Of a stretch of DNA of 10,917 bases, positions 6,697 to 10,917 are shown piece after piece (the stretch's first letter is position 1; every line of letters starts with the position of its first letter). Under the pieces are notes generated by a model, which ran no database searches, was not told the DNA's origin, and worked only from the letters and a program-made list of their open reading frames with translations. The translations under genes and the position numbers were made by a program. This stretch comes from Ignavibacteriales bacterium CG12_big_fil_rev_8_21_14_0_65_30_8. GTDB lineage: Bacteria > Bacteroidota > Ignavibacteria > Ignavibacteriales > Ignavibacteriaceae. The stretch lies in the NCBI GenBank assembly GCA_002783525.1, contig PFGS01000296.1:1254-12170 (forward strand), written 5' to 3'.

Positions 6697-6912
6697 TAGT
6701 TTTCTCTTCCTTAATTTTTTTATTTAAAATTTATTAATGATTGGTTTATGAAACAATTTTTTTTGAATTTTATTCGGGTTTATTTAGCAGAATCGGAGTT
6801 ATTTACTTTATCTATTTAAAAATTATAATAACGATTGGATTTAGTGGACTGTCCGAAAATTACATTATCTCAGCAGAAATGTCAAGTTTATTTTTAGAAC
6901 AGCAAAAAATAA

Positions 6913-6952
6913 CTCAATAAATTTAATCCTAAATAATAAAATATTTATTGAG
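6913..6952. repeat. Perfect 10-bp inverted repeat upstream of the GH130 gene
   Basis: CTCAATAAAT (6913-6922) and ATTTATTGAG (6943-6952) are exact reverse complements separated by 20 nt, so the arms are centred 30 bp apart, about three helical turns. The right arm overlaps the candidate -35 element TTGAGA. This arrangement fits an operator bound by a dimeric or looping regulator. A hairpin would be weak, with two G-C pairs per stem. Confidence 0.5.
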
Positions 6953-6977
6953 AATATCTTAATTTTATAATTATATT
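6948..6977 (+). promoter_or_regulatory. Candidate promoter for the GH130 gene
   Basis: TTGAGA (6948-6953), an 18-nt spacer and TATATT (6972-6977) precede the ATG at 7003 by 25 nt. The nearby ATATTTTG (6973-6980) also comes close to the Bacteroidetes TAnnTTTG box. In such AT-rich sequence similar matches arise by chance, so this is only a candidate. Confidence 0.25.
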
Positions 6978-7002
6978 TTGTAATAAATTAAAATTCACTA
7001 CT

Positions 7003-8469
7003 ATGTCTCTAACAGTAAAAAGGAACACGGTCCGATTTTATCCCGACCCCAAAAGGATTATAGCAAGATTTTATCTACCGGGCGGTGAAAAATATGCCGC
7101 TATAATAATTAAAAACGTATTAAAGCTTTCCGAAGAAGAAACAAATAACCTTTTAGATCAAATACTAAGAGATTTCTCCAAACGCCATCGCAATATTTCT
7201 AAAATCTTTGATAATAATTTTATAAAAGTATTAGATATAATAAAACAATTTGAGGACGAGCCACTTTCTCTTCCATTAAAGAAAAAATTACTTATCGGAT
7301 CTTATTTTACACAAGAATATTCAATAGAATCTGCTGCCTTTTTTAATCCTTCCATATTTGAGGACCCTGACCAATCTGATTTGGAAGAAGGTAAAAAAAG
7401 AATAATAATGAGCTTCAGAGCAACAGGTGAAGGACATATTTCATCAATTGTATTTAGAAGTGGAATAATTGATAAAGAGAATAATATAAAGTTTGATAAA
7501 ATAGGTAATCTTGTAGATGTACCGGAAATAGTAAAACGTTATGTCTACAATAAAAAAAGATTTTGTAAAAAACTTGAAGAGATGAAAAATAACGGCTATA
7601 TCTTAGATATGGTTATGGATAAACTGAAAGATGAATTTATTTATGGAGAACTTATAGGTATTGTTAATGAAATATTAAAAGATAAAAGTTTAACAATAAT
7701 TGATAAAGAAGAATTAAAAAGAATAACCTGGGTCGCTACTTCACATTATGAAACAATATTTTCTTTAGACACAGATATATCTGAAAGAGTAATATTTCCT
7801 GTCTCCTATTCAGAGACAAACGGTATTGAAGATGCTAGATTTGTAAGATTTATTGATGATGACGGAAGTGTTACTTATTATGCGACATACACAGCATATA
7901 ACGGTCACACAATCCTTCCCAATCTTTTGGAAACAAAAGATTTTTATCATTTTAAGATAAAACCTCTTTATGGCACACATGTTCAAAATAAAGGAATGGC
8001 ACTTTTCCCCCGTAAAATAAATGGTAAATATGCTATGATCTCCCGTTACGATGGTTTTAGTAATTTTATTATGTTTTCTGAAAATATAAATGTTTGGGAA
8101 AATGTTAAAAAAATACAAGATCCTATTTATCCGTGGGAATTTATAAAAATTGGTAATGCAGGTTCTCCAATAGAGACTGAGAAAGGTTGGTTACTGCTAA
8201 CTCATAGTGTAGGTCCTATGAGGAAATACACCCTTGGAGCAATACTACTTGATTTAGAAGATCCTACGAAAGTAATTGCCAGATTAAAAGAACCTTTACT
8301 TGCTCCAAATGAAGAAGAAAGAGACGGATATGTACCAAACGTTGTTTATTCTTGCGGTTCCATAATTTTGAATGATGAATTAATAATACCTTATGGCATG
8401 TCTGATTATGCTTCAACATATGCAACTATCCCATTAGAAGAATTGTTCAATGAATTGCTGTATAAATAA
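7003..8469 (+). CDS. GH130 family beta-mannoside phosphorylase/hydrolase
   Basis: 488 aa, cytoplasmic (no signal peptide). It belongs to the glycosidase-related proteins now classed as GH130, five-bladed beta-propeller enzymes. Characterised members split beta-mannosides, mostly by phosphorolysis to mannose 1-phosphate and some by hydrolysis. Family-like blocks are FNPSI (114-118), SFRATGEGH (137-145), GIEDARFV (274-281), GKYAMISRYDG (341-351), GSPIETEKGW (387-396), THSVGPMRKY (400-409), YVPNVVYSCG (443-452) and IPYGMSD (462-468). An N-terminal extension of about 100 residues and a helical insert around 170-240 distinguish it from short phosphorylases and suggest the GH130 branch that includes beta-1,2-mannosidases. 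I cannot assign phosphate-binding residues without an alignment, so phosphorylase versus hydrolase is open. No Shine-Dalgarno precedes the ATG. It converges on a GT4 gene with 26 nt between the stops, suggesting a shared glycan substrate. Confidence 0.85.
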   Translation: MSLTVKRNTVRFYPDPKRIIARFYLPGGEKYAAIIIKNVLKLSEEETNNLLDQILRDFSKRHRNISKIFDNNFIKVLDIIKQFEDEPLSLPLKKKLLIGSYFTQEYSIESAAFFNPSIFEDPDQSDLEEGKKRIIMSFRATGEGHISSIVFRSGIIDKENNIKFDKIGNLVDVPEIVKRYVYNKKRFCKKLEEMKNNGYILDMVMDKLKDEFIYGELIGIVNEILKDKSLTIIDKEELKRITWVATSHYETIFSLDTDISERVIFPVSYSETNGIEDARFVRFIDDDGSVTYYATYTAYNGHTILPNLLETKDFYHFKIKPLYGTHVQNKGMALFPRKINGKYAMISRYDGFSNFIMFSENINVWENVKKIQDPIYPWEFIKIGNAGSPIETEKGWLLLTHSVGPMRKYTLGAILLDLEDPTKVIARLKEPLLAPNEEERDGYVPNVVYSCGSIILNDELIIPYGMSDYASTYATIPLEELFNELLYK

Positions 8470-8495
8470 AAAGTAAAAAAGTCTAGATAGGCTAA

Positions 8496-10742
8496 TTAAT
8501 GATGAGCTAAATCTTTTTCCAAAGCTTTAAGAATTTTTAGGTGAGCTATTAAATAGGCGAGCGTACTTTCCGCTCCTTGATTTCTATTTGCACCATAGCT
8601 CTCGAGTCCATCTGAACAGCCTCCTGTTTCAAAATTATAAAGCGGGATCCCTAATTCATTTTCACCTAGAAACCACAAATAAGATTTATACATTTTTTCC
8701 AGATAATCTTTATCTTTTGTAACCTTATAAGCCTGATTCAATAATAGAACCATTGAACTTGCATTTACAGGTTGTTGTGCAAATAAAGATGGTAATTTAC
8801 CTTTTTCATACCATCCATTATTACCAATAATTGAGAGATAATTATTCTTAAATTTTATCTTTACTAAAAAATTTAATAATTCTTGAGCTGTAAGTAATAT
8901 ATTTTTATCCTTCAATAATTTATATGAATAAAACAAAGCTAATGGAACATTACCATTTGCATAAGTTAATTTATTTTCAAACCAATACCACTCAGCACTT
9001 TTGAAATCATTTACTCTATTAACAATTTTATTTGTTAAATCTTTAAGAAGATTCATCATTTTTTCATCACTCGGATAGCGTTTCAAATAATGATATAATC
9101 CACTAATTGTAAATGCAATACTTCTTACTTCTTTTAATTTTATAAAATTAGGAAGTGCTTTACTCAAAATTTCAAATGATAATTGTGAATAGCCTGAATT
9201 TGCAGGATAGCGTAATAGATATCCCAATGCCCAGACAGTTCTTCCAAAAGAATCCTCTGTACCATTTTCATCAAGAAAATTACCATTAAAACTTAAATGG
9301 TTTCTAAATGTACCATCATCATTCTGCATATAGTTTATAAAACTTAGATAAGTAGGCAATAATTCCAGTGCTTTATTATCTTTCAATTGATTCCATGCCA
9401 TGACTGTCATCAATAAAGCTCTTGAATTGTCATCCAGACAAAAGCCTTCTTTTAAATTTGGGATGTTATACACAGCGTGTTGAATTATTCCAGTTTTAAA
9501 AGTTAACCTATCAATATGTTTTAATGTGAAGTGTGGCATTGTAAGTGGATTTATTATATGCTCTTCGTTAATTATAGCTTTTTTATTTTTTTCTAAAACA
9601 TCAGAAATAAGTACAATATATTGTTTACCTATCTCTGACCATATATTCTTTCTTCCATAGTCGTATGCTTTTTTTCTCAAAGAATTTAATTCATTAGTAT
9701 TATCAAGAAGATTATTTAATATATTAGATAAAGTCTGATAATCACCAAAATTAAAAAGCACTCCTCTTCCTTTTGCCAATAATTCTTCTGCGTGCCAATA
9801 TGGAGTTGAAATTACGGCAGCACCTGCTCCTACAGCATATGCCAAAGAACCGCTTGTCATTTGTTCTTTATTTAAATATGGGGTTATGTATATATCAGCT
9901 GCAGATAAATAATTGAATAGTTCCTCATCACTTACAAAATGATCGTAAAAATATACGTACTTTCTTAAAGAATATTTTTCTACTAATCCGTGTAAATATG
10001 TTCTGTATTCTTCACCTGATTCTTTTACAACATTTGGATGTGTTTTTCCTAAAATAATATAAATAACATTTTTATGTTTCTTTACAACTTCAACAAGTGA
10101 TTTAAGAGCAATTTCAATTCCTTTATTCCTATTCAGTAAACCGAAGGTAAGCAATACTTTCTTTCCTTTTAGGTTATATTTACTTTTTGTTAATCTACGA
10201 TTTACAAATTTAAAATCCGGTACGCCGTGTTCAATTTTTGTTATTTTTCCTTTTGGTACATCATAAATAGTATTTAGTAATTTTACAGCCAGTTTACTCA
10301 TCACAACAACTTTATCTGCATTTCTGCTCAACTTTTGAATAATAGCTTTTTGCGTATAGGAAGGTTCTTTAAGAACTGTATGAAAGACAACAATTATAGG
10401 AATGTTTAGATTTCGTGTAAGAGATAAAATATATGTTCCACTTTCCCCTCCGAAAATTCCAAACTCGTGTTGTATGATACACAGATTTGCATGGCTATAG
10501 TTTATATATTTTGCCGCTTTAATATAATCTAACTGATAATCCTGGCGTATTGTATTTTTAACTATTTCAGGATAATTGAAATTATTGCTGTATTTTTCTA
10601 GTGCTATAACATAAGCACTTTTATTAAAATCATCTTTAATATCAGCTTTGAGTATTGCATTTAAGAGATTGTTTGAAAATGTAGCAATACCACACTTTCT
10701 AGGGAGAAAAGTAGAAACGCAAGCAATTTTAATTTCTTTCAT
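8496..10742 (-). CDS. GT4 glycosyltransferase fused to an (alpha/alpha)-toroid-like domain
   Basis: 748 aa from ATG 10742. An in-frame TTG at 10802 would add 20 residues, but AGGAG lies 4 nt before ATG 10742, and the TTG falls inside a promoter-like box. Residues 1-390 are a GT-B retaining glycosyltransferase of family 4: RKCGIATFSNNLL (15-27), IQHEFGIFGGESG (90-102), HTV (121-123), EHGVPD (171-176), FGLLNRNKGIE (200-210), and EQMTSGSLAYAVGAGAAV (293-310) followed by HAEELL (317-322). In the donor-site EX7E motif the first Glu is Glu293; the second position is Ala301. Residues about 395-745 form an all-helical domain with repeated aromatic/acidic blocks: CLDDNSRAL (435-443), NDDGTFRN (474-481), TEDSFGRTVWALG (495-507), EWYWFENKLTYANG (584-597), QQPVNASSMV (656-665) and NQGAESTLAYL (721-731). 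It resembles the (alpha/alpha)6 toroids of sugar epimerases and several glycosidases. No signal peptide or membrane segment is seen. Sugar donor and product are unknown; the GH130 neighbour suggests mannose. Confidence 0.85.
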   Translation of the reverse strand: MKEIKIACVSTFLPRKCGIATFSNNLLNAILKADIKDDFNKSAYVIALEKYSNNFNYPEIVKNTIRQDYQLDYIKAAKYINYSHANLCIIQHEFGIFGGESGTYILSLTRNLNIPIIVVFHTVLKEPSYTQKAIIQKLSRNADKVVVMSKLAVKLLNTIYDVPKGKITKIEHGVPDFKFVNRRLTKSKYNLKGKKVLLTFGLLNRNKGIEIALKSLVEVVKKHKNVIYIILGKTHPNVVKESGEEYRTYLHGLVEKYSLRKYVYFYDHFVSDEELFNYLSAADIYITPYLNKEQMTSGSLAYAVGAGAAVISTPYWHAEELLAKGRGVLFNFGDYQTLSNILNNLLDNTNELNSLRKKAYDYGRKNIWSEIGKQYIVLISDVLEKNKKAIINEEHIINPLTMPHFTLKHIDRLTFKTGIIQHAVYNIPNLKEGFCLDDNSRALLMTVMAWNQLKDNKALELLPTYLSFINYMQNDDGTFRNHLSFNGNFLDENGTEDSFGRTVWALGYLLRYPANSGYSQLSFEILSKALPNFIKLKEVRSIAFTISGLYHYLKRYPSDEKMMNLLKDLTNKIVNRVNDFKSAEWYWFENKLTYANGNVPLALFYSYKLLKDKNILLTAQELLNFLVKIKFKNNYLSIIGNNGWYEKGKLPSLFAQQPVNASSMVLLLNQAYKVTKDKDYLEKMYKSYLWFLGENELGIPLYNFETGGCSDGLESYGANRNQGAESTLAYLIAHLKILKALEKDLAHH

Positions 10743-10791
10743 ATTGCTCCTATTTCTATAAAGTATTATGGGAGTAATAAACTTTACATTA

Positions 10792-10799
10792 CAAAAATA
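10792..10799 (-). promoter_or_regulatory. Candidate -7 promoter box for the GT4 gene
   Basis: On the minus strand TATTTTTG matches the Bacteroidetes -7 consensus TAnnTTTG. Transcription would start around 10785 and leave a leader of about 43 nt to the AGGAG-preceded ATG at 10742. A clear -33 TTG at the right distance is not visible, so confidence is limited. Confidence 0.35.
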
Positions 10800-10818
10800 C
10801 AAAAAATAAGATTAACAT

Positions 10819-10839
10819 TAAGAGTAATGGTAAGAGTAA
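10819..10839. repeat. Tandem 9-bp direct repeat upstream of the GT4 gene
   Basis: TAAGAGTAA occurs at 10819-10827 and again at 10831-10839, a 12-bp period. The pair lies between the folC stop and the candidate GT4 -7 box, about 20-47 bp upstream of that box, where an activator could bind. It may also be chance in AT-rich DNA. Confidence 0.35.
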
Positions 10840-10846
10840 CTTAACC

Positions 10847-10917
10847 TTAATTAGTAGGTTGAAGTATACTTTTTATATCCCCTAAGAGATACATACTTCC
10901 TATTATGACAAGGCAGT
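10847..10917 (-). CDS. folC: Probable FolC folylpolyglutamate/dihydrofolate synthase (C-terminal end only)
   Basis: On the minus strand one frame runs in from the window edge and ends in TAA at 10849-10847, showing the last 22 residues. They include CLVIIGSMYLLGDIKSIL. The pattern of a hydrophobic strand, then GSxYLLG(D/E), then a helix is the typical C-terminus of FolC, which adds glutamate to folates. Mur ligases of the same superfamily end differently. The other two frames do not give a recognisable end. The GT4 gene follows in the same direction 104 nt later. With so little sequence, the call rests on this one motif. Confidence 0.6.
   Translation of the reverse strand, partial: CLVIIGSMYLLGDIKSILQPTN

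Larger units (their letters stand above)
6697..7002. other. Divergent intergenic region between rho and the GH130 gene
   Basis: 306 bp without a credible gene. It should hold the leader and promoter of rho (leftward) and of the GH130 gene (rightward). It contains the 9-nt palindrome GGACTGTCC (6846-6854), a perfect 10-bp inverted repeat at 6913-6952 and a candidate promoter at 6948-6977. A 23-codon ORF (6748-6819) and a 13-codon ORF around 6880 lack ribosome binding sites and are not called. Confidence 0.7.

Noticed and set aside
6748..6819. 23-codon ORF in the rho/GH130 spacer
   Set aside because: No Shine-Dalgarno, no recognisable features, and such ORFs are expected in AT-rich spacers.
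7810..8118. 102-codon ORF on the - strand
   Set aside because: Antisense to conserved GH130 motifs, with no domain or ribosome binding site.
8470..8495. Terminator between the convergent GH130 and GT4 genes
   Set aside because: Only a 5-bp stem with a G-U pair (AGTCT/AGGCT) and no T-run on either strand.

Overview
This is an AT-rich bacterial chromosome segment made mostly of core genes. Several features point to the Bacteroidota/Chlorobiota/Ignavibacteriota group. The tRNA gene has a promoter with a -33 TTG and a -7 box matching TAnnTTTG. Most starts lack a Shine-Dalgarno sequence. There is a GWxTD-domain secreted protein and an FtsE gene without FtsX beside it. Rho has ordinary length (415 aa) and lacks the long N-terminal insertion common in Bacteroidia. 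I therefore lean towards an Ignavibacteria-like organism, as an inference only.

Left part, + strand (1-1699): the 3' end of a NuoB/group-4-hydrogenase small-subunit-like gene, then tRNA-Arg(ACG) with its own promoter and an intrinsic terminator, then tadA and adk. TadA is the deaminase that converts A34 of exactly this tRNA to inosine, so substrate and enzyme genes are neighbours. adk ends tail-to-tail with ftsE, and their stop codons overlap.

Centre, - strand (1696-6696): in transcription order rho, then a compact set of GWxTD-domain exported protein, pdxA, a class I SAM methyltransferase and ftsE. Junctions in that set are a 1-nt overlap, 0 nt and 4 nt, which implies one translationally coupled operon. 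rho lies 96 nt upstream of it.

Right part (6697-10917): a 306-bp gene-free divergent region holds regulatory-looking inverted repeats. It is followed by a GH130 mannoside phosphorylase/hydrolase-family gene (+). Converging on this is a two-domain protein (-): a GT4 glycosyltransferase fused to an alpha-helical toroid-like domain. Together they look like a small cytoplasmic module for making and breaking a glycan, probably containing mannose. The right edge holds the last 22 codons of what looks like folC (-).

I see no CRISPR array, insertion sequence, prophage gene or defence system. The points most worth a second look are the tRNA-Arg/tadA pairing, the GH130/GT4-toroid pair, and a Cys-to-Ser change in the NuoB-like fragment.
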